Assembly (NCBI RefSeq): GCF_043195195.1
Contig: NZ_JBAFWT010000002.1
Span: forward strand, 186,001-250,000
Length of the DNA stretch: 64,000 nucleotides
Reading direction: 5' to 3'
Origin: NCEH01 sp043195195
GTDB taxonomy: Bacteria; Pseudomonadota; Alphaproteobacteria; Rhizobiales; Xanthobacteraceae
This document shows positions 14,895 to 22,805 of this stretch, in pieces. The translations under genes and the position numbers were made by a program. The notes below the pieces were generated by a model. The model made no database searches. It was not told where the DNA came from and saw only the letters and a program-made list of their open reading frames with translations. Position 1 is the stretch's first letter. Every line of letters begins with the position of its first letter.

Positions 14895-15170
14895 TCAGAG
14901 AGAGGAAGGGTGGCGCGCCAACGGCGTCACGTTGATGTCCATGAACGGGAACAGGGGCAGCGAGGCGAGCAGGGCATGCAGCTCGTCCACGCTCTCCACG
15001 TCGAAGATGGAGATGTTCGCGTAGCGGCCCGCGATGCGCCACAGATGCACCCATTTGCCCTGGCGCTGGAGGTCCTGCGCATAGGCCTTTTCCGCCGCCT
15101 TGATGGCCTCGGCCTTCTCGGCCGGGAAATCGTGCGGGATGTTCACCTTCATCTCGACATGGAACAGCAT
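14895..15170 (-). CDS. catC: Muconolactone delta-isomerase family protein
   Basis: 91 residues, close to the usual 92-97 of CatC. It begins MLFHVEMKVNIPHDFP and has the conserved AEKAYAQDLQRQGKW, HLWRIAGRYANISIFDV and FPFMDINVTPL segments. CatC converts muconolactone to 3-oxoadipate enol-lactone in the catechol branch of the beta-ketoadipate pathway. The catechol dioxygenase (catA) and cycloisomerase (catB) genes are not in the window, so the isomerase may act on a substituted muconolactone. It lies between the ABC-transporter binding protein and the CoA transferase genes. Confidence 0.92.
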   Translation of the reverse strand: MLFHVEMKVNIPHDFPAEKAEAIKAAEKAYAQDLQRQGKWVHLWRIAGRYANISIFDVESVDELHALLASLPLFPFMDINVTPLARHPSSL

Positions 15171-15231
15171 GGTGCGGGCCTTGTTCTGGGAGGAAGGGGA
15201 CGCCGGGCAAATGGCCCGGCGTCCCCTGGCA

Positions 15232-16443
15232 TCACTTCTTGACCAGTGGGCAGGTGCTCTCGCTGAGCGGCTGGAATGCCTCGTCGCCGGGGATGACGCG
15301 GACGATCTCGTAGAAGTCCCACGGACCCTTGGAGGCTTCCGGCGTCTTCACCTTGGCGAGATACATGTCGTGCACCATGCGGCCGTCTTCGCGGATCTTG
15401 CCGTTGCGGGCGAACATGTCGTCGATCGGCAGTTCGCGCATCTTGGCGATCACCTTCACGCCCTCGTCGGTGCCGGCGGCCTCGGCGGCCTTGAGATAAT
15501 GCAGCACCGAGGAATAGACGCCGGCCTGCACCATGGTGGGCATCTTGCCGCCCATGCGCTCGCCGAAGCGCTTGGAGAAGGCGCGGGTCTTGTCGTCGAG
15601 ATCCCAATAGAAGCCGGTGGTCAGCACCATGCCCTGCGCGGCATCAAGGCCAACCGACTTGATGTCGGTGAGGAACAGCAGCAGCGCGGCCAGCGTCTGC
15701 CCGCCCTGGGTGATGCCGAATTCACGCGCCTGCTTGATGGTGTTGATGGTATCGGCGCCGGCATTGGCCATGCCGATGATCTGCGCGCCGGAAGCCTGGG
15801 CCTGGAGCAGGTAGGAGGAGAAATCGGCGCTGTTGAACGGCGCGCGCACCGCGCCCTTCACCGTGCCGCCCTTTTCCTTGACGATCTTGGCGACCTGCTG
15901 TTCCAGGTCATGGCCGAAGGTGTAGTCGGCGGTGATGAAATACCAGGATTTTCCGCCGCCGCTGGTCACCGCATTGCCGGTGCCCGCCGCGAGCGAATAG
16001 ACGTCATAGGTCCAATGCAGGCCGGTGGCCGAGCAGGCCTTGTTGGTGAGCGCCATGGAGGCGGCACCGGAATTGATGTCCACCTTGCCCTTTTCCTTCG
16101 CCACGTCGCGCACCGCGAGCGCCGCGACCGAGCCGTTGATGTCGAAGATGGCATCCACATTCTCGGTGTCGTACCAGGCGCGGGCTGTGGTGGAGGCGAC
16201 ATCGGCCTTGTTCTGGTGGTCGGCCGAGACGAGTTCCACCGGCTTGCCGTTGATGGGCCTGCCGAAATCCTCGATGGCGAGGCGCGCGGCTTCCACCGAA
16301 CCCTTGCCGGCGAGGTCGGAATAGGCGCCCGACATATCGGTGAGCACGCCCACCTTGACGCCGCCGCCGGCATATTGCGCGGCCGCCGGGGCGGCCATCA
16401 TCAGGCTGGCCAGAACGCCGGCGCAGATTGCTTTGGTCTTCAT
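15232..16443 (-). CDS. ABC transporter substrate-binding protein (branched-chain amino acid/aromatic type)
   Basis: 403 residues with a cleavable signal peptide (MKTKAICAGVLASLMMAAPAAAQ) and the periplasmic binding protein type I fold: VKVGVLTDMSGAYSD at the start of the mature protein and DHQNKADVASTTARAWYD further on. In aromatic gene clusters this type binds aromatic acids for a Liv-type importer. No permease or ATPase gene is adjacent, so it must use components encoded elsewhere. The ATG at 16443 has GGGAGGAAG upstream, a strong ribosome binding site. Confidence 0.9.
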   Translation of the reverse strand: MKTKAICAGVLASLMMAAPAAAQYAGGGVKVGVLTDMSGAYSDLAGKGSVEAARLAIEDFGRPINGKPVELVSADHQNKADVASTTARAWYDTENVDAIFDINGSVAALAVRDVAKEKGKVDINSGAASMALTNKACSATGLHWTYDVYSLAAGTGNAVTSGGGKSWYFITADYTFGHDLEQQVAKIVKEKGGTVKGAVRAPFNSADFSSYLLQAQASGAQIIGMANAGADTINTIKQAREFGITQGGQTLAALLLFLTDIKSVGLDAAQGMVLTTGFYWDLDDKTRAFSKRFGERMGGKMPTMVQAGVYSSVLHYLKAAEAAGTDEGVKVIAKMRELPIDDMFARNGKIREDGRMVHDMYLAKVKTPEASKGPWDFYEIVRVIPGDEAFQPLSESTCPLVKK

Positions 16444-16478
16444 GCTTCCTCCCAAGATTTCGAAGATCAGCCGAGCGT

Positions 16479-17684
16479 TCAGACGCGCTCGATCACAATG
16501 GCGATGCCCTGGCCGACGCCGATGCACATGGTGCACAGCCCATAGCGTCCGCCGGTGCGGGTGAGATGGTGCACGGCGGTGCCCACAAGGCGCGCGCCGG
16601 ACATGCCGAGGGGGTGGCCGAGGGCGATGGCACCGCCGTTCGGGTTCACATGGGCCGCATCGTCCGGCAGGCCGAGATCGCTCAGCACGGCGAGCGCCTG
16701 GGCCGCGAAGGCCTCGTTCAATTCGATCACATCCATGTCGGCGAGGGTGAGCCCGACCTGCTCCAGCACCTTGCGGGTGGCGGGGGCGGGGCCCATGCCC
16801 ATGATGCGCGGCGGCACGCCGGCGGTCGCCATGCCGAGCACGCGGGCGCGGGGCGTGAGGCCGTGCCGCTCCACCGCGACGGCGGAGGCGAGGAGCAGGG
16901 CGGCGGCGCCGTCATTGACGCCGGAGGCATTGCCGGCGGTCACCGTGCCGTCCGCCTTCACCACGCCCTTGAGGCGGGCGAGATCGGCGATGGCAAGATC
17001 GGCGCGCGGGTGCTCGTCGCGGTCGAACAGCTTGGGCTCGCCCTTGCGCTGGGGCACCGGCACCGGGACGATTTCATCGGCGAAGCGCCCCTGCGCCCAG
17101 GCGGCGGCGGCGCGGCGCTGGCTTTCCAATGCGAAGGCATCCTGCCGGTCGCGGGAAATCTGGAACTCCTCGGCCACGTTCTCGGCGGTCTCGGGCATGG
17201 AATCGACGCCGTGCATCGCCTTCATGCGCGGGTTGACGAAGCGCCAGCCGATGGTGGTGTCCTCGATCTTCGCCGCGCGGGAGAAGGCGCTGTCGGCCTT
17301 GCCCATGACGAAGGGGGCGCGGCTCATGCTTTCCACACCACCGGCGACCAGCAGATGCGCCTCGCCGGCCTTGATGGCGCGGGCGGCGGTGCCCACCGCA
17401 TCCATGCCCGAGCCGCACAGGCGATTGATGGTGGTGCCCGGAACCCCGACCGGCAGCCCCGCCAGCAGGGCGCCCATGCGGGCGACGTTGCGATTGTCCT
17501 CGCCCGCCTGATTGGCGCAGCCGAGGATCACATCCTCGATCCGCGCGGTGTCGAGCGCGGGCGCGCGCTCCACCAGGGCGCGAATGATGTGGGCCGCAAG
17601 ATCGTCCGGCCGAACCGCGGAAAGCGCCCCGGCATAGCGGCCGATGGGCGTGCGCACCGCGTCGCAGATAAAGGTTTCGGTCAT
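16479..17684 (-). CDS. pcaF: 3-oxoadipyl-CoA thiolase (acetyl-CoA acetyltransferase family)
   Basis: 401 residues, full-length thiolase. The acyl-enzyme cysteine is in NRLCGSGMD, the histidine in GHPLGMSGAR, and the second cysteine in TMCIGVGQG. The CANQAGEDNRNVARM segment is typical of PcaF, which splits 3-oxoadipyl-CoA into succinyl-CoA and acetyl-CoA. The ATG at 17684 has GGGGAG upstream. It is the first gene of the minus-strand cluster, so it lies next to the operator region shared with the divergent dehydrogenase gene. Confidence 0.93.
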   Translation of the reverse strand: MTETFICDAVRTPIGRYAGALSAVRPDDLAAHIIRALVERAPALDTARIEDVILGCANQAGEDNRNVARMGALLAGLPVGVPGTTINRLCGSGMDAVGTAARAIKAGEAHLLVAGGVESMSRAPFVMGKADSAFSRAAKIEDTTIGWRFVNPRMKAMHGVDSMPETAENVAEEFQISRDRQDAFALESQRRAAAAWAQGRFADEIVPVPVPQRKGEPKLFDRDEHPRADLAIADLARLKGVVKADGTVTAGNASGVNDGAAALLLASAVAVERHGLTPRARVLGMATAGVPPRIMGMGPAPATRKVLEQVGLTLADMDVIELNEAFAAQALAVLSDLGLPDDAAHVNPNGGAIALGHPLGMSGARLVGTAVHHLTRTGGRYGLCTMCIGVGQGIAIVIERV

Positions 17685-17704
17685 GGGCTCCCCGGGTTCA
17701 ATTT

Positions 17705-17719
17705 GTTCGATATGCGAAC
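17705..17719. promoter_or_regulatory. Palindromic PcaR-type operator upstream of pcaF
   Basis: GTTCG-ATATG-CGAAC, a perfect palindrome that extends to TGTTCG/CGAACA, 21 bases upstream of the thiolase ATG. It closely resembles the known P. putida PcaR operator, GTTCG-N5-CGCAC. Probable binding site of the IclR regulator at 18929. Confidence 0.72.
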
Positions 17720-17894
17720 ATTGATTTTGAAGTTTCATAGGAGGCGCTCAAACGGAGCGTCAAGCAGATTCGATGTTGCATTGCAGGATCGGGTTGAGGA
17801 AAAATCACATAACATGTTAAAAAACATCGATTAAAAACCGCGCGGCACCGCTCGTCTGGGCGACCGGTTGACAGCGGCGGTGGGGTGGTATTTT

Positions 17895-17929
17895 GTGCGT
17901 GATGCGAACGGACTGTTCGTTATACGCAC
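17895..17929. promoter_or_regulatory. Tandem PcaR-type operators upstream of the dehydrogenase gene
   Basis: GTGCG-TGATG-CGAAC (17895-17909) and GTTCG-TTATA-CGCAC (17915-17929). They are mirror versions of one half-degenerate palindrome, with centres 20 bp apart, about two helical turns. They end 13 bases before the ATG at 17943, so binding would control the dehydrogenase-regulator pair and probably the divergent pcaF operon. Confidence 0.7.
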
Positions 17930-17942
17930 GAATGGAGCGGGA

Positions 17943-18932
17943 ATGGCTGAGGCGGAAGGCGGGATCGTCACTCTGGTGGGGGGTGGCAGCATGGGTCTGG
18001 GCTGGGCCATCGTGTTCGCGCGCGCAGGCTTCGACGTGCGCATCCACGACGCCAGCGCCGACGTGCGCGCCGCCGTCCGGCCGGGCATCGCCCAACGCCT
18101 CGCCGCCCTCGCCGATCACGGCCTGCTCGCCGCTTCGCCCGAGGCGGTGATGGCGCGCCTCTCGGTGGGCGACGATCTCGGCGCGGCGCTGGCCGGGGCG
18201 ATCCATGTGCAGGAGAACATTCCCGAGCGGCTGGATCTGAAGCTCGACCTGTTCCGCGCCCTCGACGAGTTGGCGCCCGGCGATGCGGTGCTGGCGAGTT
18301 CCACGTCCTCCCTGCCGGCCTCGGAATTCGCCGCCGCCTTGCCGGGACGGGCGCGCTGCCTGGTCGCCCATCCCGCCAATCCGCCTTATCTGCTGCCGAT
18401 CGTGGAGATCGTTCCCGCCCCCTTCACGGCACCCGAGGCGGTGGAGCGCACCCGCGCGCTGATGGCGCGGGTTGGCCAGACGCCGGTGGTGCTGAAGCGC
18501 GAGATCAACGGCTTCGTCTATAATCGCCTGCAAGGCGCGGTGCTGCGGGAGGCCTATTGGCTGCTCCAGCAGGGGGTGGCCGATGTCGCCGACATCGATG
18601 CCGTGATGACCGGCGGCCTCGGCCTGCGCTGGTCGCTGATCGGGCCGTTCGAGACCGCGGACCTGAATTATCGCGGCGGCATCGCCGAGCACGCGCGCCG
18701 CATGGGCGAGCGCTACCGGCAGATGGGCGCCGAGCGTGGCCAGCCGGACGTGTGGGACGAAGATCTCGTCGCCCGCGTCGCGGCGGCGCGCCGGGCGGTG
18801 CTGCCGCTCGACCAATGGGAGGCGCGCGTTGCCTGGCGCGATGAGCGCCTGATGGCGGCGCGCGCGGCTGGGCAGGGGGCGTCGGCGCATGATAATGAGG
18901 CAGCGAACGAAGGTTCCGGGGAGACGGCATGA
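17943..18932 (+). CDS. 3-hydroxyacyl-CoA dehydrogenase family protein (carnitine dehydrogenase/lambda-crystallin-like)
   Basis: 329 residues. The N-terminal NAD motif is IVTLVGGGSMGLGWAIVFARAG, followed by the VLASSTSSL loop and HPANPPYLLPIVEIVP, typical of the lambda-crystallin, gulonate and carnitine dehydrogenase branch. The C-terminal helical domain is present. The substrate is probably a 3-hydroxy acid or acyl-CoA linked to the aromatic pathway. The ATG at 17943 has GGAGCGGGA upstream, close behind two operators. Its stop overlaps the start of the regulator gene (ATGA), forming a two-gene unit. Confidence 0.87.
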   Translation: MAEAEGGIVTLVGGGSMGLGWAIVFARAGFDVRIHDASADVRAAVRPGIAQRLAALADHGLLAASPEAVMARLSVGDDLGAALAGAIHVQENIPERLDLKLDLFRALDELAPGDAVLASSTSSLPASEFAAALPGRARCLVAHPANPPYLLPIVEIVPAPFTAPEAVERTRALMARVGQTPVVLKREINGFVYNRLQGAVLREAYWLLQQGVADVADIDAVMTGGLGLRWSLIGPFETADLNYRGGIAEHARRMGERYRQMGAERGQPDVWDEDLVARVAAARRAVLPLDQWEARVAWRDERLMAARAAGQGASAHDNEAANEGSGETA

Positions 18933-19705
18933 GCACGGCGCAGGCGAGCGAGGATAAGGACTATGTCCAGTCCCTCGCGCGCGGGCTGGAGGTGATCCGC
19001 ACCTTCAGCCAATACAAGCCGCGCATGACGCTCAGCGAAGTGGCCCAGCAGACCGGCCTGACACGGGCGACGGCGCGGCGTTTCCTGCTCACTCTGGTGC
19101 GCGAGGGCTATGCCGAGGTGGACGGCAAATATTTCTCGCTGCGCCCCAAGGTGCTCGATCTCGGCTTTGCCTATCTGTCCTCCTTGCCGGTGTGGGAGGT
19201 GGCCCAGCCGATCATGCGCGACGTGGTCAACACGCTCCAGGAATCCTGCTCGCTCGCGGTGCTGGATGGGGCGGACATCGTCTATGTCGCGCGCGAGCCG
19301 ACGGCGCGGGTGATGACCATCGGCCTCAGCATCGGCAGCCGCCTGCCGGCCTATTGCAGCTCCATGGGGCGGGTCCTGCTCGCCGGCCTGCCTCCGGCGC
19401 AGCTCGCCGCCTTCTACGACCGGCAGAAGATCGAGCGCCGTACGCCGCGCACGGTGGCCAACATGCTGGCCCTCAAGGATGCGGTGGAGAGCGTGCGCCG
19501 GCAGGGCTGGGCCCTGGTGGATCAGGAACTGGAAATGGGACTGCGCTCCATCGCCGTGCCGGTGCGCAATCGACGGTCGGAGGTGCTGGCGGCGCTCAAT
19601 GTCAGCACGCACGAGGGCCGCACCTCGGTGGAGACCATGCGCACCCGGTTCCTGCCGGTGTTGCAGGATGCCGCCCAGAGAATTTCCGCGGCCTTGCCGC
19701 AATAG
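18929..19705 (+). CDS. pcaR: IclR-family regulator of the PcaR/PcaU/PobR type
   Basis: 258 residues. An N-terminal winged helix-turn-helix (MTLSEVAQQTGLTRATARRFLLTLVREGY, about residues 33-62) is followed by the IclR effector domain with the CSSMGRVLLAGL signature. The YVQSLARGLEVIRTFS start is typical of the PcaR/PcaU/PobR subfamily, which responds to 3-oxoadipate or protocatechuate-like inducers. It sits with the dehydrogenase gene, divergent from the pcaF operon, and three GTTCG/CGCAC-type palindromes between the two units are its likely targets. Which inducer it senses is unknown. Confidence 0.9.
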   Translation: MSTAQASEDKDYVQSLARGLEVIRTFSQYKPRMTLSEVAQQTGLTRATARRFLLTLVREGYAEVDGKYFSLRPKVLDLGFAYLSSLPVWEVAQPIMRDVVNTLQESCSLAVLDGADIVYVAREPTARVMTIGLSIGSRLPAYCSSMGRVLLAGLPPAQLAAFYDRQKIERRTPRTVANMLALKDAVESVRRQGWALVDQELEMGLRSIAVPVRNRRSEVLAALNVSTHEGRTSVETMRTRFLPVLQDAAQRISAALPQ

Positions 19706-19876
19706 CCGCCGAACGGTCGTGCGGCGTCGCCTGAACCGGATGCTCGGCGCCGGGGCGACCCGGCCGCCCGCCGGATCGAGGCCGAGGGGACATTCCCATG
19801 GTGGCCGGTTCCGCCACCGCCTCAAGCTCGACCACCGAGGACCGACGAGCCGTGGCCCGTGCTCAATCCCCGCCGC

Positions 19877-20176
19877 TCAGACCGCTTCCGCCTTCTCGGC
19901 GCCGTGGGTCTGGCAATTGGTGGGGCACACGCGCGCGCACGCTCCGCAGCCGATGCAGGCGCCGTCGTCGTTCATCACCATGATCTTCTTCTCGACCTCA
20001 TCGTCCTCGTCGTCATCGAGGCTGATGAATTCGCCGTCCTCGTTGATCCCTTTCAGGGTCATCACATCGCGGCCGCAGACCTTGTAGCAGCGACCACAGC
20101 CGATGCACTTCTTGACGTCGATGGCCAGGAGATATTCCGGCTGCCAGGCGCGGCCGTCGCGGGTTGCGTTTGACAT
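19877..20176 (-). CDS. fdxB: Nif-specific ferredoxin III (2[4Fe-4S])
   Basis: 99 residues. Two cluster motifs are visible: CIGCGRCYKVCGRD and CIGCGACARVCPTNCQTH, separated by an acidic segment (SLDDDEDDEVEKK). This arrangement identifies the nif-specific ferredoxin III family, which is thought to support nitrogenase electron transfer or FeMo-cofactor synthesis. It is the last gene of the nifHDKENX operon. The ATG at 20176 has a GAGAG element upstream. The plus-strand IclR gene ends 171 bases away, and no clear terminator is seen there. Confidence 0.93.
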   Translation of the reverse strand: MSNATRDGRAWQPEYLLAIDVKKCIGCGRCYKVCGRDVMTLKGINEDGEFISLDDDEDDEVEKKIMVMNDDGACIGCGACARVCPTNCQTHGAEKAEAV

Positions 20177-20258
20177 GATGCTCTCGACTTTCAGATGAGA
20201 CTGACGGCGCCGCTCCTTGACCGGCGCCGAGAGGGTTTTTCGGGCATGCCTGACCGAT

Positions 20259-20283
20259 GGCCCGTGAGGCAATCTCACGGGCC
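20259..20283 (-). other. Intercistronic stem-loop before fdxB
   Basis: A perfect 10-bp stem (GGCCCGTGAG / CTCACGGGCC) with a 5-base loop, in the 135-base gap between the DUF683 and fdxB genes. No T run follows on the minus strand. It may be a processing or stability element that changes fdxB expression relative to upstream genes. Confidence 0.55.
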
Positions 20284-20311
20284 GCTAACGCGCAGGCTCT
20301 GGCCTTTGGTG

Positions 20312-20512
20312 TCAGGCGGTCTCAAGGGCCTTCAACTGGGCGCGCTTCTGCTCCAGCTCGGCGAAGGCATCGTGCGCCCGCTTGGCGACGTCGGGGATGG
20401 TCTCCCAACTGATCGGCAACTCCTCGGACAGATCATGGAGATCCATCTTTGCCGCGATCGCCTTGGCTGACAGCTTCTTGATTTCAGCCTTCAAGCTTTC
20501 CAGGTCGCTCAT
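20312..20512 (-). CDS. DUF683 nif-cluster protein (CCE_0567-like)
   Basis: 66 residues, predicted as two helices with heptad-like spacing (LESLKAEIKKLSAKAIAAKMDLHDL; AFAELEQKRAQLKALE). The length and the LHDLSEELP segment fit the DUF683 family, found almost only in nif operons. A cyanobacterial relative is a small metal-binding helical protein, but the function in nitrogen fixation is unknown. It follows the DUF269 gene by 8 bases, which is the usual order nifX-DUF269-DUF683-ferredoxin in alphaproteobacteria. Confidence 0.92.
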   Translation of the reverse strand: MSDLESLKAEIKKLSAKAIAAKMDLHDLSEELPISWETIPDVAKRAHDAFAELEQKRAQLKALETA

Positions 20513-20520
20513 GGATCACC

Positions 20521-20988
20521 TCAATATTTCGCGACGGGTTCGAATTTCTCGATCATCTCGATGCCGGCATCGACGTGCTTCTGGCCTTCCTCGGCGAGCT
20601 TCGCGAGGGTGTCGAAGCCGAAGCGATGGACGTCGCGCAATTGCTTGTTCACAACGATCAGCCGGCCACCGATCAGCACCATGCGGCCGAAGCCCTCATG
20701 GCTCATCTTCATCATGGGCGTGATCATCACGCCGGTCGCCTTCTCGATGGAGAGGCAGACGGCGTTGAAGAACAGCTCCATGCGCCAGAGCGTATCCGGG
20801 TCGGGATCGCCGATGATCGGCAGGGCGCGGCGCGCCTCCTTATCGAGAATATAGGGTTCCAGCAGGTCGAGGTCGGCCTTGCTGTCCCAGGCACCATGGG
20901 AATCCTGCGCGCGCCACACCTTGATCAATTCCTTGATGAAGGGAGCTTCGGCGGCGGGGGTCGGGGCGAGTTCTGCGGTTTCAGCCAT
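20521..20988 (-). CDS. NifX-associated protein (DUF269)
   Basis: 155 residues of the NifX-associated family. The FIKELIKVWRAQDSHGAWD segment and LIGGRLIVVNKQLRDVHRFGF are family hallmarks. In other diazotrophs the protein is thought to assist FeMo-cofactor synthesis or storage, but no reaction is established. The ATG at 20988 has GAGGAACACC upstream; the GTG at 21000 has no ribosome binding site and is rejected. Same operon as nifX (8 bases downstream) and the DUF683 gene. Confidence 0.93.
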   Translation of the reverse strand: MAETAELAPTPAAEAPFIKELIKVWRAQDSHGAWDSKADLDLLEPYILDKEARRALPIIGDPDPDTLWRMELFFNAVCLSIEKATGVMITPMMKMSHEGFGRMVLIGGRLIVVNKQLRDVHRFGFDTLAKLAEEGQKHVDAGIEMIEKFEPVAKY

Positions 20989-20996
20989 GGTGTTCC

Positions 20997-21392
20997 TCAC
21001 TCATCAAAATCGAAGGTGCGTTCCTGGCCCTTGGCCAGAGCCTTGCGCAGCCAGGGGGGAGGGTTGCCCTTGAGCACGTCCTCAAGCTTCACCAGCAGCT
21101 CGGAGATTTCCTCCGGCTGGTTCACCTTCATGGGATGGATATTGTTCGCGACCACGCGCGCTGCGCCCGAGCCGCCGATCGCCGCGACATAGAGGATCGC
21201 GCAGTCCTTGATGGCGTCGATCTTCGGCCCGAGCTTGTCCTCGTTGCCGTCTTCCTTCAGGTCGCCGTCGAACTGGATGGCTTCGAGAAACTGGTGCCCC
21301 TGCGGGCCGATCTCATAGATCGCGATGTTCTTGGCCCAGCCAAAATGAGCATCGACGCGTTTCAGATCCTGGGTGGCGAATGCGATCTTCAT
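20997..21392 (-). CDS. nifX: FeMo-cofactor carrier protein NifX
   Basis: 131 residues. NifX binds and shuttles NifB-co or the VK-cluster between NifB and NifEN. The start MKIAFATQDLKRVDAHFGWAKN is the conserved NifX/NafY-type core, with the histidine of DAHFGWA likely to take part in cofactor binding. The C-terminus is charged (KGQERTFDFDE). It lies 25 bases after nifN in the nifHDKENX operon. No extra sterile-alpha-motif domain as in NafY is present. Confidence 0.95.
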   Translation of the reverse strand: MKIAFATQDLKRVDAHFGWAKNIAIYEIGPQGHQFLEAIQFDGDLKEDGNEDKLGPKIDAIKDCAILYVAAIGGSGAARVVANNIHPMKVNQPEEISELLVKLEDVLKGNPPPWLRKALAKGQERTFDFDE

Positions 21393-21417
21393 GGGATCTT
21401 CCTTGTCTCGTCGCGCA

Positions 21418-22797
21418 TCAATGCGTCGCGGCTGCATGGCCCGCCGCATCGTCGGTGATGCGCCAAGTGTCGGGCGTGGGTTCGTGGTTTTCCTCGTGGT
21501 CGGCAATGATGAGGTTGCTGATGTGGAAGATCGTGTCGCGCGTGCCGCGATAGCCGACGGAAAGCTGATGGCCGGCGCCGAGCCGGTCGAACATGGGCAT
21601 GCCGGCGCGATAGAAGGGGATGTGCAGCCGCTCCGCCGCCTGCCGCCCGTGGGAATGGGTCACCAGCAGATCGCAGCCCCGCGCCTTGGCGAGGGTTTCC
21701 AGGTCTTCCAGATCGCCGATCAGGACATCGTCCGTCTCGACCCGCGCCAGCACCGGCGATTGGGTGGTCGTCACGGCGGCCGTCACATGGGCCCCCAGCT
21801 CGTGCAGCATGCTGCTGAGATCGAACAGCAGATCGGGTTCCGCGCCGATGGCGAGCTTGCGGCCGCCCACGTGGAAATGGGCATCCAGCATGGCGTCCAC
21901 CAACTGGCCGCGCTGGCGGCGATATTTCAGCGGCACGGGCCGGCCGCTGATCTCGCTCAGGAAGGAGATGAAGGCATCGTTCGGGCCGAGCCCGCACAGG
22001 CGCTCGAACACCTTGAACGGCGTGCCGGCCTTCTTCTCCATCGCCTCGGCGGCCCGCTGCATCTGGGCGCCGATGGCGATGGTCCAGGCGGCCTGGCCCA
22101 TGGTGGCGACTTCTTCCACACCGATGCCACCGATGGTGGTGGGGGTGAATTCATCGGGAATATGCCCGTCCAGCGAGCCACCCAGATCCGGCAGGAACGA
22201 GGGTTCCAGGCCAAAATCCTCAAGGATGGTGCGCACCTCCTCGATGTCGCCGGGTGTCAGGTGGCAGCCGGGCAGAACATTCACCCGCGCCGGATCGCGC
22301 CGGGCGGCGCTGCGGGGCGTCTCCACGAGCACTTCCACCATGCGGGCCACGGTCTTTTCCCAGCCGTCCTGGAACGCGTCCTTGAAATCCGGCGTCGAGA
22401 CATAGACCATGGGCAGATTGGCCACTTCCGGGTTCTTCTGCCGGATCAGCTTGATATAGCCCTCCACATCGTCGCCCTTGGTCTCGGTGACGCCGGTGGA
22501 GCAGATGCCGATGATTTCAGGCTTCGTGCGCTTGTGGATGTTGAGCACCGCCTGCTCGACATTCTCATAGCCGCCGAGAACCGTCGCCACTTCGCTCATG
22601 GCCGTGGTCTGCATCGGAATGGCCTCCTTGAAGTGCCGCACGAACAGCACAAGGCCGAACGAGGTGCAGCCCTGGGAGCCGTGCAGCAGGGGCATGGAGC
22701 CGCGCAGCCCCATGAAGGCGAGCGCGCCGCCGATCGGCTGGCTCATCTTCAGCGGATTGACCGCGCAGGCCTTCTTGCCGAGTGTGACCGTGGCCAT
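21418..22797 (-). CDS. nifN: Nitrogenase cofactor scaffold subunit NifN
   Basis: 459 residues, homologous to NifK. With NifE it forms the NifEN scaffold on which NifB-co is matured by adding molybdenum and homocitrate. Visible hallmarks are KACAVNPLKMSQPIGGALAF near the start, LHGSQGCTSFGLV with a conserved cluster cysteine, and ICSTGVTETKGDDV. The ATG at 22797 is 8 bases after nifE, so it is tightly coupled. Normal length for the family. Confidence 0.96.
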   Translation of the reverse strand: MATVTLGKKACAVNPLKMSQPIGGALAFMGLRGSMPLLHGSQGCTSFGLVLFVRHFKEAIPMQTTAMSEVATVLGGYENVEQAVLNIHKRTKPEIIGICSTGVTETKGDDVEGYIKLIRQKNPEVANLPMVYVSTPDFKDAFQDGWEKTVARMVEVLVETPRSAARRDPARVNVLPGCHLTPGDIEEVRTILEDFGLEPSFLPDLGGSLDGHIPDEFTPTTIGGIGVEEVATMGQAAWTIAIGAQMQRAAEAMEKKAGTPFKVFERLCGLGPNDAFISFLSEISGRPVPLKYRRQRGQLVDAMLDAHFHVGGRKLAIGAEPDLLFDLSSMLHELGAHVTAAVTTTQSPVLARVETDDVLIGDLEDLETLAKARGCDLLVTHSHGRQAAERLHIPFYRAGMPMFDRLGAGHQLSVGYRGTRDTIFHISNLIIADHEENHEPTPDTWRITDDAAGHAAATH

Positions 22798-22805
22798 GGC
22801 GCCGC

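Noticed and set aside
19800..19818. GGTGGC-N7-GCCACC hairpin as terminator of the nifHDKENX operon
   Set aside because: Only a 6-bp stem with no T run on the minus strand. Too weak to call a terminator.
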